Origin: Bacillus massilioanorexius
Lineage (GTDB): Bacteria; Bacillota; Bacilli; Bacillales; DSM-1321
Direction of reading: 5' to 3'
Length of the DNA stretch: 64,000 bases
Assembly (NCBI RefSeq): GCF_902374955.1
Contig: NZ_CABKRX010000039.1
Span: 1-64,000, forward strand
The stretch's first letter is position 1. Each line of letters starts with the position of its first letter. Of the stretch, positions 15,054-23,138 are shown piece by piece. The translations under genes were made by a program, and so were the position numbers. The notes under the pieces were generated by a model that worked only from the letters and a program-made list of their open reading frames with translations, was not told where the DNA came from and searched no databases.

Positions 15054-15875
15054 ATGAAAAAGTTGACGATTAGTTTTATGCTATTATGTGCTTTTTTAGT
15101 TGTATTAAGCGGCTGTGGTAAGTCGGAAGAAAGCGGTAGTAAGAGTGGTAGTGAAAGTAAAGATAAAACATTACGTATTGTAACAAATGCCGAATATGCT
15201 CCTATGGAATATAGAGACAAAGATGAAATTAAAGGTTTTGATGTTGATTTAATTAAAGCAGTTGCGAAGGAAGCTGGATATAAAGTAACAATCGATCATG
15301 TTGGTTGGGATCCAATGATGGTTGAAGTAAAAGATAAACGAGCAGATTTAGCTATTGGTGCTATTACGATTAATGAAGAACGTAAACAGTCTTATGAATT
15401 TACGGTACCATACTTCCTAGCATCTCAAAAAATCCTTGTACCAAAAGGTAGTCCAATTAAAAGTGCTGCTGATTTGAAAGGGAAATATGTAGCAGTGCAA
15501 GGTGGTACAACAGGTATGATCGTATCTGAAAAACTATTAGGTAAAAATAGCAAGTATGTTAAAAAATTTGAGAATAATAATTTAGCAATAATGGAACTTA
15601 ATAAGGGTGGAGCAGATGCTGTAGTAGCTGATAATGCTGTAGTTGAGGAATATGCTAAAAATAACCCTAAAGATAAACTAGTTGTAATTGAAGATAAAGG
15701 AACTTTTGAGTCAGAATTTTATGGATTTATGTTCCCTAAAGGTGAAACTAAACTTAAAGATGAATTCGATAAAGCTTTAAATACTTTGTTTGACAATGGT
15801 GAGTATGCAAAAATTTATCAGGATTGGTTTGGAAATGAGCCAGACGTTGCATTCTTAAAAGAACAACAAAAATAA
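15054..15875 (+). CDS. amino-acid ABC transporter substrate-binding lipoprotein
   Basis: Solute-binding protein family 3, 273 residues. The lipoprotein signal ends VLSGC with C21 lipidated, followed by a Ser/Glu/Lys linker. The periplasmic-binding fold begins LRIVTNAEYAPMEYRD and contains KGFDVDLIKAVAKEAG, the family signature, then RADLAIGAITINEERKQSYE. In this family it captures polar amino acids (Gln, Arg, His or Cys-like) for an ABC importer. No permease or ATPase gene is adjacent, so it is an orphan that must share a transporter encoded elsewhere. Start ATG follows GAGGGAGATAAG; a terminator closes the unit at 15883. Confidence 0.9.
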   Translation: MKKLTISFMLLCAFLVVLSGCGKSEESGSKSGSESKDKTLRIVTNAEYAPMEYRDKDEIKGFDVDLIKAVAKEAGYKVTIDHVGWDPMMVEVKDKRADLAIGAITINEERKQSYEFTVPYFLASQKILVPKGSPIKSAADLKGKYVAVQGGTTGMIVSEKLLGKNSKYVKKFENNNLAIMELNKGGADAVVADNAVVEEYAKNNPKDKLVVIEDKGTFESEFYGFMFPKGETKLKDEFDKALNTLFDNGEYAKIYQDWFGNEPDVAFLKEQQK

Positions 15876-15882
15876 TTTCTAA

Positions 15883-15916
15883 AAAACACCGGATCTTATG
15901 GCGATTCGGTGTTTTT
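15883..15916 (+). terminator. terminator after the binding-protein gene
   Basis: AAAACACCG pairs with CGGTGTTTTT around a 16-base loop, ending in T's. Confidence 0.85.
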
Positions 15917-16051
15917 AGTATGGAAATTTTTTTATGAATTCGGTTTATTAAGATTTTGTAAAAAATCGAGTGATTTTCCTTTTGTATGTATAGACTCATA
16001 TATAATAAGAAAAATTGTGTTTTTTAACACGTAAAGATTATAAGGAGGAAA

Positions 16052-17218
16052 ATGAAAGTTAGAAACTATTTAGAAATTTTTCTTGTATCATTGAAACTTG
16101 GACTTACTTCTTTTGGAGGGCCGATTGCTCACTTAGGCTATTTTCAAAATGAATATGTGAAGAAGAAAAAGTGGCTTGATCAAGATACATACATGCAGAT
16201 AATTGGTTTGTGTCAATTTTTACCTGGACCTGCTAGCAGTCAAGTTGGTATGGCAATTGGAATGATTAGAGGAGGTATTTACGGAGGAGTTCTTTCTTTT
16301 TTAGGGTTTACACTTCCATCTGTACTTGTTTTGGTATTTTTTGCTTATTTATTTGGTATATATCAATTTTCTGGTATGGGATGGATTCATGGATTAAAGT
16401 TGGTCGCAGTAGCAATTGTAGCCCAAGCTGTATTGGATATGTCAAAAAAAATTTCAAATAATCGAGTTCAAATTGCAATGGCCATCGCGGCAGCTGCAAT
16501 GATATTGTTGTTTCCCTTACCATTTATACAAATCATTGTTATTGCCATAGCAGGATGCATAGGGATTTTCGTTTTTAGAAATCAAAAAGATGTTTTCACT
16601 GAAACATTCCATATACCGATAAGCAAAAGAATTGGGATGCTTGCTTTCATTTCCTTTTTCGCACTATTAATTGGGCTTCCAGTATTAAATAAGTTTTTTG
16701 ATCTTACCTGGATTTCTATCTTCGATTCGTTTTACAGAGCAGGTTCTCTTGTGTTTGGCGGGGGACACGTTGTTTTGCCGCTACTAGAGCAGGAAGTAGT
16801 ACCAACGGGATTACTGAATAAAGAGGAATTTCTGGCAGGCTATGGATTAGCACAAGCGGTTCCAGGACCGTTATTTACATTTGCAAGTTATTTAGGAATG
16901 ATGATTTCAGGTGTGATGGGGGCATTAATTGCAACACTAGCCATCTTTTTACCAGCCTTTTTATTAATTGTAGGTTCCTTACCGTTTTATGGACTAGTTA
17001 GAAATCAACCACTATTTCAAGGAGCCTTTAAAGGAATCGGAGCAGCCGTTATAGGAATTTTGTTAGCTGCTTTATATGACCCTATTTGGACGAGTACAGT
17101 GCAAAATAATTTAGATTTTATTATAGTAATTATTTTATACTCATGTCTCGTTTTTTGGAAGTTGGCACCGTGGAAAATTGTTTTAATAGGAGCTTTATTA
17201 GGTACAATTGCCTTTTAA
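16052..17218 (+). CDS. chrA: chromate transporter, two-domain ChrA
   Basis: CHR-superfamily membrane protein of 388 residues with about ten hydrophobic segments and an internal duplication. The first half has SFGGPIAHLGYF and QFLPGPASSQVGMAIG; the second has VFGGGHVVLPLLE and AVPGPLFTFASYLG. The matching motifs in both halves are diagnostic. Family members export chromate by a proton- or sulphate-linked mechanism; the natural substrate here may be another oxyanion. ATG 16052 follows AAGGAGG. It is a single-gene unit ending at a perfect 14-bp terminator hairpin. Confidence 0.9.
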   Translation: MKVRNYLEIFLVSLKLGLTSFGGPIAHLGYFQNEYVKKKKWLDQDTYMQIIGLCQFLPGPASSQVGMAIGMIRGGIYGGVLSFLGFTLPSVLVLVFFAYLFGIYQFSGMGWIHGLKLVAVAIVAQAVLDMSKKISNNRVQIAMAIAAAAMILLFPLPFIQIIVIAIAGCIGIFVFRNQKDVFTETFHIPISKRIGMLAFISFFALLIGLPVLNKFFDLTWISIFDSFYRAGSLVFGGGHVVLPLLEQEVVPTGLLNKEEFLAGYGLAQAVPGPLFTFASYLGMMISGVMGALIATLAIFLPAFLLIVGSLPFYGLVRNQPLFQGAFKGIGAAVIGILLAALYDPIWTSTVQNNLDFIIVIILYSCLVFWKLAPWKIVLIGALLGTIAF

Positions 17219-17239
17219 AATAGAGATGTAAAGAGGAAG

Positions 17240-17294
17240 ATTCATAAGTATACGATATGTGAAAAAACAAAGGTATACTTATGAATATTTTTTT
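17240..17294 (+). terminator. terminator after chrA
   Basis: Perfect 14-bp stem ATTCATAAGTATAC/GTATACTTATGAAT with a run of T. Confidence 0.92.
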
Positions 17295-17303
17295 AAAAAC
17301 TAC

Positions 17304-17332
17304 TTGCAATAAGGTTTGAAAAGGTATATAAT
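17304..17332 (+). promoter_or_regulatory. sigma-A promoter of tRNA-Gly
   Basis: TTGCAA (17304-17309), 17-base spacer, TATAAT (17327-17332). It lies 35 bases before the tRNA and after the chrA terminator, so the tRNA is transcribed alone. Confidence 0.82.
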
Positions 17333-17367
17333 CAATTTTGTTGTTACAAATTTCGACAAAAATATAT

Positions 17368-17441
17368 GCGGGTGTAGTTTAGTGGTAAAACCTCAGCCTT
17401 CCAAGCTGATGATGAGGGTTCGATTCCCTTCACCCGCTCCA
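17368..17441 (+). tRNA. tRNA-Gly (TCC)
   Basis: Acceptor GCGGGTG/CACCCGC, anticodon TCC in CTTCCAAG, TTCGATT T-loop and encoded CCA. A solitary gene, separate from the tRNA array at the window start. Confidence 0.96.
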
Positions 17442-17556
17442 TACATAGCTACTAACGCAGTGTTTCGTTACATAGGAGAACGAGGCATTGCGTTTATTTA
17501 TGTTTTTAAATACTATTAAACAAGGAATTTGAGACAAAATTTTTTTACTATGAAAT

Positions 17557-17596
17557 AAAAGGATGCCTTACTATATGGAAGAGAAGGCATCCTTTT
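17557..17596. terminator. terminator between tRNA-Gly and the B3/4 gene
   Basis: AAAAGGATGCCTT pairs with AAGGCATCCTTTT. T/A runs on both sides allow it to act in both directions. Confidence 0.88.
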
Positions 17597-17610
17597 GTAT
17601 AGTTTTTGTA

Positions 17611-18276
17611 TTAGCGATATATGGTAAAGCTTCCTTCTCCTCCATGTATGCTTAATAACATGTTCATCAAAGATTCTGTTAGTTTTTCAGATTCTTCTAA
17701 GGATAAAGAAGGTCGTAAATAAATAAATTGAATAGCATTTGTTGTACTAGTTGTAACAATCGTTCGTTTAGAATCGACATAAGGACTTCCGAAGGCTCCA
17801 ATTTCATCTTTTGATATAATAATGTTTTTCATGGTATTATTTCTTTCGTTAATACCTAAATATTCATCAGTTTCTTTACCGATAGTAAATACAATGTTTC
17901 CCTGGATATGTGCTAAATCATAAATGCCTAGGGGACATTCGTATTGTAAAGAAAAGAAATTATTAATATCTGTAGCTGTATGTATAGAAGGTAAATAGTT
18001 CTGTTTTTTTACTCGGCGGTATAAAGCTTCAGCTGAGTGACGATAACGAGAAGGGTCACCTCCAGCTAATTTAAAAACATTTCTCCATTCTTTTAAACCT
18101 GGAAAATCCATTAATTCTTTTTCCTGAGTTTCAAAATATAGAGATTCCTGAAACATCTGCAATCGTCCTTTTAACATTTGAGGAGAATCACTTACGGTTA
18201 TAGAGTGATAGTAAATAGCAGCTATTTTAAAGTCTGGAATTTTTTCTTTTAATATAGAGTCAATTTGGATAGTCAA
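17611..18276 (-). CDS. B3/B4 tRNA-binding-domain protein
   Basis: Stand-alone homologue (221 residues) of the B3/B4 domain of phenylalanyl-tRNA synthetase beta chain. GLKEWRNVFKLAGGDPSRYR and SAEALYRRVKKQNYLPSIHT match the conserved core, and DINNFFSLQYECPLGIYDL follows. Free-standing B3/4 proteins are thought to edit or bind aminoacyl-tRNA, but the Bacillus members are not well characterised. Start is TTG 18276 after TAGGAGATGATCCC. It is divergent from queG, with which it shares a roughly 130-base intergenic region. Confidence 0.78.
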   Translation of the reverse strand: MTIQIDSILKEKIPDFKIAAIYYHSITVSDSPQMLKGRLQMFQESLYFETQEKELMDFPGLKEWRNVFKLAGGDPSRYRHSAEALYRRVKKQNYLPSIHTATDINNFFSLQYECPLGIYDLAHIQGNIVFTIGKETDEYLGINERNNTMKNIIISKDEIGAFGSPYVDSKRTIVTTSTTNAIQFIYLRPSLSLEESEKLTESLMNMLLSIHGGEGSFTIYR

Positions 18277-18405
18277 GGGATCATCTCCTATGGTTTTGGT
18301 AGTTAGTCCTTTTTATTGATAAATATTTGTGAATTTATAAAGAGCGATAACTGCTTTTTTTTATATATTTTACCATATTATCCTATTTAGAAAGGAGGTA
18401 AACTC

Positions 18406-19533
18406 TTGGATTATAAACAATTGAAGTATGATATTATCCAATATAGTAAACAAATTGGAATCGATAAAATTGGCTTTACAACAGCTGATCCGTTCGTTGA
18501 ATTAAAGGATCGATTAATTAGACAACAGGAATTGAATTATCAGTCGGGGTTTGAGGAACCAGATTTGGATAAACGTACAGATCCTTCCCTTTTATTTGAT
18601 CAACCAAAGTCGATTATATCGATTGCATTAGCTTATCCGTCTAAAATGAAAGAGCATATACAAGGCAAAAAGGGAGAAAGAAGAGGAATCTTCTGTCGAG
18701 CATCCTGGGGAGTAGATTATCATGTATTAGTGAAAGAAAAGCTACAGATGCTAGAACAATATCTATTGGATAAAATTCCAGATGTGCGTACAAAATCTAT
18801 GGTTGATACAGGTGAATTATCAGATCGTGCTGTTGCAGAACGAGCTGGGATAGGTTGGAGTGCGAAAAACTGTGCGATTATTACACCAGAATTTGGTTCT
18901 TATGTTTATTTAGGTGAATTGATTACCAATCTTCCTCTTGAACCAGATGAACCTTTAGAAGATCAGTGCGGCTCATGTACGAAATGTTTAGATGTCTGTC
19001 CAACAGGAGCGTTAATTGAAGGCGGACAAATAAATGCGAAGCGTTGTATAGCTTTTTTAACTCAAACAAAAGAGGTTATACCAGAAGAACTTCGAAAAAA
19101 AATCGGAAATCGCTTATATGGCTGTGATAGTTGCCAAACGATATGTCCGAAAAATAAAGGAATAGATTTTCATTATCATGAAAAAATGGAACCTGATCCT
19201 GAAATTGCAAAGCCATTGCTAACACCACTTCTAACGCTTAGTAATCGTCAATTTAAAGAGCAATTTGGTCATTTATCTGGAGCGTGGAGAGGAAAGAAAA
19301 TTATCCAAAGAAATGCCATAATCGCTTTAGCACATTTTAAAGAGGAAGAATCACTTGAAGCATTAGAGGAAGTATTAAGAAAAGATCCACGTGCTGATAT
19401 GCGAGGTATCGCAGCTTGGACAATTGGAAAGATTTCATCTGAAAGAGCAGACGATGTATTACAGAGAGCTTTGTTAGCTGAAAAGGATGAAACCGTATTA
19501 GAGGAAATTAAAAAGACGTTAAGCAACAGATAA
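18406..19533 (+). CDS. queG: epoxyqueuosine reductase QueG
   Basis: Cobalamin- and iron-sulphur-dependent enzyme (375 residues) for the last step of queuosine synthesis in tRNA, epoxyqueuosine to queuosine. Two 4Fe-4S motifs are intact: CGSCTKCLDVCPTG and CDSCQTICPKN. The N-terminal domain carries DKIGFTTADPF and the catalytic-Asp region TGELSDRAVAERAGIGW. The C-terminal 100 residues form HEAT-like helices that clamp the tRNA. Start is TTG 18406 after AAAGGAGG. It corresponds to B. subtilis yhbA and lies next to the amidase and trmL as in that genome. The stop codon overlaps the following terminator. Confidence 0.94.
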   Translation: MDYKQLKYDIIQYSKQIGIDKIGFTTADPFVELKDRLIRQQELNYQSGFEEPDLDKRTDPSLLFDQPKSIISIALAYPSKMKEHIQGKKGERRGIFCRASWGVDYHVLVKEKLQMLEQYLLDKIPDVRTKSMVDTGELSDRAVAERAGIGWSAKNCAIITPEFGSYVYLGELITNLPLEPDEPLEDQCGSCTKCLDVCPTGALIEGGQINAKRCIAFLTQTKEVIPEELRKKIGNRLYGCDSCQTICPKNKGIDFHYHEKMEPDPEIAKPLLTPLLTLSNRQFKEQFGHLSGAWRGKKIIQRNAIIALAHFKEEESLEALEEVLRKDPRADMRGIAAWTIGKISSERADDVLQRALLAEKDETVLEEIKKTLSNR

Positions 19534-19557
19534 TTACTTCTGTTGCTTATTTTTTTT
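19521..19557 (+). terminator. terminator overlapping the queG stop
   Basis: AAGCAACAGA pairs with TCTGTTGCTT, followed by a long T run. The queG stop codon lies in the loop. Confidence 0.88.
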
Positions 19558-19747
19558 CATTTCTTTCATATATTTTTATTATGAAGTTATTTGCTCTTAT
19601 GTTTTTGTTCGTTCAATACGATGTTTGTTTAACTATAGCGATTCGTATTTGATTGACAGAGGTGTATCCTATGATATGGATTGGCATTGCTTCAATTCTT
19701 CAACATATGTGAATCGTTATGGTTTTTCATAAAAAGGAGGTTAAGAC

Positions 19748-20611
19748 TTGAAAAAACAACTGCAGGAGCATTTGCAAAAACGTTGTCAGGAATATGTTGA
19801 TGATTCTACTTCTCTTAGTTGTACTAAAGTGGAATTGAAATCCAACTTATTTCAAAAAAGAAATGCTCAAATTGTATATGTAAAGGCGAGAGGAACCATT
19901 CGTTCTCATCACTCAGCAGATGAACGTTCAAGTGTTAATTATACAATTCATTGGCAGTTTTTTATTAAGCAAAATCAAAAATTTTATATCGAAGAAGAAA
20001 TGGAGGAGCGTAAGGCCTATTTTGATAGAGAGACATTAGTGGAAGATGAAGAAGTCATTTTACTGTTTTCTGAGGAACAATCATCTGCAAAATGGAGGAA
20101 AGATACAGATTTACGTATTCCCTTTTATTATGATCGATTAAGGGCCGTTCAGTATGCAGAAACATGGTGGAATGAGTTCAATCCTTCATTTGAGATGTTC
20201 GAGAACGACTGTACAAACTTCATTTCGCAATGTTTACTAGCTGGCGAAGCACCCATGAGAGGAGCACCGAATCGTTCAGCTGGTTGGTGGTATAACAGAA
20301 ATAACTGGAGTTATAGCTGGGCAGTGGCTCACGCATTTGTTTTGTATTTATCTAATTCAAAAACAGGATTAAAAGCCATTGAAGTAGATTCTCCTGAGAA
20401 ATTGTTATTAGGTGATGTCATTTGTTATGATTTTGAAGGTGATGGACGTTTTAATCATACAACAATTGTAACAGGAAAGGATGCAGAAGGGATGCCACTC
20501 GTTAATGCGCATACGACGAATAGTCGTTTAAGGTACTGGTCATATGAAGATTCAACAGCATATACACCAAACATCCAATATCGATTTTTTACAATTGTAG
20601 GCGATGAATAA
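19748..20611 (+). CDS. amidase-domain (YhbB-like) protein
   Basis: 287 residues. The N-terminal 120 residues are unassigned. The C-terminal half is a putative cysteine amidase domain (Amidase_6 type): YDRLRAVQYAETWWNEFNP, then DCTNFISQCLLAGE with candidate nucleophile C155, the aromatic stretch GWWYNRNNWSYSWAVAHAF, and H237 in GRFNHTTIVTG as the likely base. Related domains cut cell-wall peptides or other amide bonds. There is no obvious signal peptide, so the compartment is unclear. Start is TTG 19748 after AAAAGGAGG. The B. subtilis counterpart in this neighbourhood is yhbB. Confidence 0.78.
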   Translation: MKKQLQEHLQKRCQEYVDDSTSLSCTKVELKSNLFQKRNAQIVYVKARGTIRSHHSADERSSVNYTIHWQFFIKQNQKFYIEEEMEERKAYFDRETLVEDEEVILLFSEEQSSAKWRKDTDLRIPFYYDRLRAVQYAETWWNEFNPSFEMFENDCTNFISQCLLAGEAPMRGAPNRSAGWWYNRNNWSYSWAVAHAFVLYLSNSKTGLKAIEVDSPEKLLLGDVICYDFEGDGRFNHTTIVTGKDAEGMPLVNAHTTNSRLRYWSYEDSTAYTPNIQYRFFTIVGDE

Positions 20612-20683
20612 GACCGAATCAGAAAAGCATGATATAATTATAAGATATGAATTGAAGATATTTTTTAGAGGTGAACATATAAG

Positions 20684-21157
20684 GTGGCAATACACGTAGT
20701 ATTATTTCAACCCGAAATACCTGCAAATACTGGTAATATAGCAAGAACTTGTGCAGGAACGGATACAATTTTGCATTTAATCCGTCCACTTGGTTTTTCA
20801 ACAGATGATAAAATGCTAAAAAGAGCAGGATTGGATTATTGGGAGTTTGTCCAAATCCATTATCATGATAATTTAGAGGCTTTCTTTGAAAGTACTAAAG
20901 GCGGCGAATATTTCTATATAACGAAATTCGGTAAAAAAACGTACACAACATTTGATTATAGTGACGTTTCTAAGGATTATTATTTCGTGTTTGGTAGAGA
21001 GACAAAAGGATTACCTCCAGAACTGATTCAAAATAATCTAGAACATTGCCTGCGTATACCGATGAATGACAATATTCGTTCTTTAAACCTGTCTAATACA
21101 GCAGCAATTCTCGTTTATGAAGCATTACGTCAACAAAATTATATTCATTTGAAATGA
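20684..21157 (+). CDS. trmL: tRNA (cytidine(34)-2'-O)-methyltransferase TrmL
   Basis: SPOUT methyltransferase of 157 residues (named CspR in B. subtilis) that 2'-O-methylates the wobble base of leucine tRNAs using S-adenosylmethionine. N-terminal HVVLFQPEIPANTGNIARTC is the family signature. The trefoil knot is formed by FVFGRETKGLP and CLRIPMNDNIRSLNLSNTAA. Full length. Start is GTG 20684, nine bases after AGAGGTGA. It follows the amidase gene by 72 bases in the same order as B. subtilis yhbB-cspR. Confidence 0.95.
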   Translation: MAIHVVLFQPEIPANTGNIARTCAGTDTILHLIRPLGFSTDDKMLKRAGLDYWEFVQIHYHDNLEAFFESTKGGEYFYITKFGKKTYTTFDYSDVSKDYYFVFGRETKGLPPELIQNNLEHCLRIPMNDNIRSLNLSNTAAILVYEALRQQNYIHLK

Positions 21158-21165
21158 TGAATTAA

Positions 21166-21204
21166 AAGCATGTCTTTTCTTTATTGAATAGATGTGCTTT
21201 TTTA
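21166..21204 (+). terminator. weak terminator after trmL
   Basis: AAAAGCAT(G)T pairs with A(G)ATGTGCTTTTTT around a 15-base loop, T run at the end. Confidence 0.6.
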
Positions 21205-21208
21205 TGAA

Positions 21209-21345
21209 GGTTGTATTTTCATACTTTGTCTATCAACATAGGTTTCAGTTGAATTCCGTTTCAGGACGCTTACTTTATGAGTATCGGATTTGATCCCCCC
21301 TTACACGTAGATTCTAATCCTTATGCTTTTCGCCTAGATGGCGTT
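21209..21345 (+). repeat. dispersed intergenic repeat, copy 1
   Basis: TTGTATTTTCATACTTTGTC, then CAACATAG, then GTTGAATTCCG follow in the same order as in the copy at 55147 and, reversed, at about 34075-34196. Non-coding. The 118 bases up to the LysE gene hold nothing else. Confidence 0.5.
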
Positions 21346-21463
21346 TACTATGAATAAAATTGTGAAACAGTGAACAGGAATTTATTATTATCTTAAGTCC
21401 ACATTGTTATAAATATATGTTAAATTTAAAATACTGAATTTTTAGATAAATGGAGATGTAATT

Positions 21464-22096
21464 ATGAATCATTATTTTGTATTTGTTCTTATGTGTATTT
21501 TTTTAATTCTTTTACCTGGACCTGATGCGGCTGTTGTCACCAAAAATACGCTAGTTATGAAGAAGGTAGGTGGCTTTAAAACATCGCTAGGTATATGTTG
21601 TGCGTTAATGATTCATACGCTGGCAGCCATAGTAGGATTATCTGCAATCATTGTGAAATCTTCTTTTTTGTTTTCTATTTTTAAGTATGTAGGAGCGGTA
21701 TATTTAATTTATTTAGGAATTAAAACATTATGGGCTTTGAGAAAACAAGAGCAGGCTGTAGAAATTCAAGCTGAAAAAGTGAATAATCATGTATCCTGTT
21801 TTAAACAAGGTTTTTTTACGAATATTTTAAACCCGAAGGTAGCAATTTTCTTTTTAACCTTTTTCCCACAATTTGTTGATCCAAAAGGAGATACTTTGAT
21901 TCCTTTTCTTATCATGGGAATCACATTTATTGCTTTGTCAGCATTATGGTATTTGTTTTATGTATCTTTAATTATTCAAATTAGTGAATGGATGAGGAAG
22001 CCTATTGTTCAAAAAGGAATTGAAGGCATTACTGGTATTGTTCTTATTGGATTTGGAATAAGATTAGCATTAGAAAAAGCACAAAATTCAGTTTAA
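21464..22096 (+). CDS. LysE/RhtB-family amino-acid exporter
   Basis: Inner-membrane protein of 210 residues with about six hydrophobic segments. The family signature LLPGPDAAVVTKNTL lies at residues 15-29, and NPKVAIFFLTFFPQF at about 119-133. The family exports amino acids such as lysine, threonine or homoserine and related compounds; the substrate cannot be predicted. ATG 21464 follows TGGAGATG. Single-gene unit with a terminator at 22103. Confidence 0.87.
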   Translation: MNHYFVFVLMCIFLILLPGPDAAVVTKNTLVMKKVGGFKTSLGICCALMIHTLAAIVGLSAIIVKSSFLFSIFKYVGAVYLIYLGIKTLWALRKQEQAVEIQAEKVNNHVSCFKQGFFTNILNPKVAIFFLTFFPQFVDPKGDTLIPFLIMGITFIALSALWYLFYVSLIIQISEWMRKPIVQKGIEGITGIVLIGFGIRLALEKAQNSV

Positions 22097-22102
22097 CCAT
22101 AT

Positions 22103-22151
22103 AAAAGCGGATGTTTGAGAAGCCTAGCTTTTTCAGACATCCGTTTCTTTT
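22103..22151 (+). terminator. terminator after the LysE gene
   Basis: AAAAGCGGATGTTTGA pairs with TCAGACATCCGTTTCTTTT around a 14-base loop. Confidence 0.87.
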
Positions 22152-22306
22152 GGCTGTTGTATTTGTCAATTACCTCGCCTTGTTATAGCATCTTGTATTT
22201 TGACCCTTTATATCTTGTTTCCATCTTGCTAGTGATGTTCTTAGTATAATTTTGGATAACAAGAAAAAAATACATGATAGGTATAGGTATGAAGGAGAGA
22301 TGACAG

Positions 22307-22738
22307 ATGAAAACAGTTAAAGATGTAATGACGACAAATATTCATTATTGCACTCCCTTAGATAATGTATATGAGGTAGCTGTTCTGATGAAGGATTACG
22401 GGATTGGTGTAGTACCAATTTGTGAAGAGGGTATTCTACTAGGGATGATAACAGATCGAGACATAGCGATAAGAGGAGTAGGAAGTAAACGTCCGGGTTC
22501 AACAAAGGTTACCGATATTATGAGTGAAAACTTAGTTACTATATCACCTAATACAAGTATTGATGAAGCTGCTGAAATTATGTCTGATGAGCAAATACGG
22601 AGATTACCGGTTGTAGAGGGAAATCGTCTCGTAGGAATGGTTTCTCTTGGAGATCTTGCGGTGAGAAAAAACTATGAACACGAGGCGAGCCAAGCGTTAA
22701 GTGAAATATCTGAAAACCATAGTGAATGGCAACACTAA
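22307..22738 (+). CDS. CBS-domain protein (YhcV-like)
   Basis: 143 residues made of two CBS motifs. The first spans about residues 5-60 (VKDVMTTNIHYCTPLDNVYE, GMITDRDIAIRGV). The second spans about 70-125 (VTDIMSENLVTISPNTSIDE, RRLPVVEGNRLVGMVSLGDL). Such pairs bind adenine nucleotides and act as energy or stress sensors. There is no fused catalytic domain. B. subtilis yhcV lies in the same chromosomal region. Start ATG follows AAGGAGAGATGACAG. A perfect hairpin terminates the gene. Confidence 0.88.
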   Translation: MKTVKDVMTTNIHYCTPLDNVYEVAVLMKDYGIGVVPICEEGILLGMITDRDIAIRGVGSKRPGSTKVTDIMSENLVTISPNTSIDEAAEIMSDEQIRRLPVVEGNRLVGMVSLGDLAVRKNYEHEASQALSEISENHSEWQH

Positions 22739-22739
22739 A

Positions 22740-22777
22740 AGAAGACAAGCTTCTCAATATGAGAGCTTGTCTTCTTG
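22740..22777 (+). terminator. terminator after the CBS gene
   Basis: AAGAAGACAAGCT pairs with AGCTTGTCTTCTT, with T's at the end. Confidence 0.87.
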
Positions 22778-22804
22778 TATGTAGCTAGCGCCTGAAGAAA
22801 ATAA

Positions 22805-22894
22805 TTATTTAGTACTTGGTTTATCATTATAACCAGAAGTAAAGATTGCGATTAAGAATGTAAGACTCACTAAAATAATTAATGTTAATTTCAA
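22805..22894 (-). CDS. 29-residue hydrophobic micro-protein
   Basis: Minus-strand frame: TTG start at 22894, six bases after AAGGGGGA. It encodes a hydrophobic helix (LTLIILVSLTFLIAIFTSG) and a short polar tail YNDKPSTK. The single membrane-spanning pattern plus good ribosome-binding site make it credible as a small membrane peptide. I know no named family. It is convergent with the CBS gene and divergent from prkA, so it could be involved in sporulation-stage expression like its neighbours, but nothing shows this directly. Confidence 0.5.
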   Translation of the reverse strand: MKLTLIILVSLTFLIAIFTSGYNDKPSTK

Positions 22895-23138
22895 CTGAAT
22901 TCCCCCTTTTCGAAAATCACCTAAAATATCCATTTATTCCATATATAATCATTATATCGGAAGTGCGGCTACGATAAAAGGAAAACTATGGCTATTTTCG
23001 TACAAGTTCACATGCTATTTCTTTTTCATATGTTAAGTAAAGGATTGTTTAAATCAGCAAGTACTCTTTAATCATTATTATGCTTGGTTGTGCATAGATT
23101 ATAGAAACATCTCTGAAAAAACTAGGGGAGGTTCCTTT

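Noticed and set aside
19671..19712. 13-codon frame before the amidase gene
   Set aside because: AGAGGTG precedes the ATG, but nothing downstream suggests attenuation and the frame is too short to judge.
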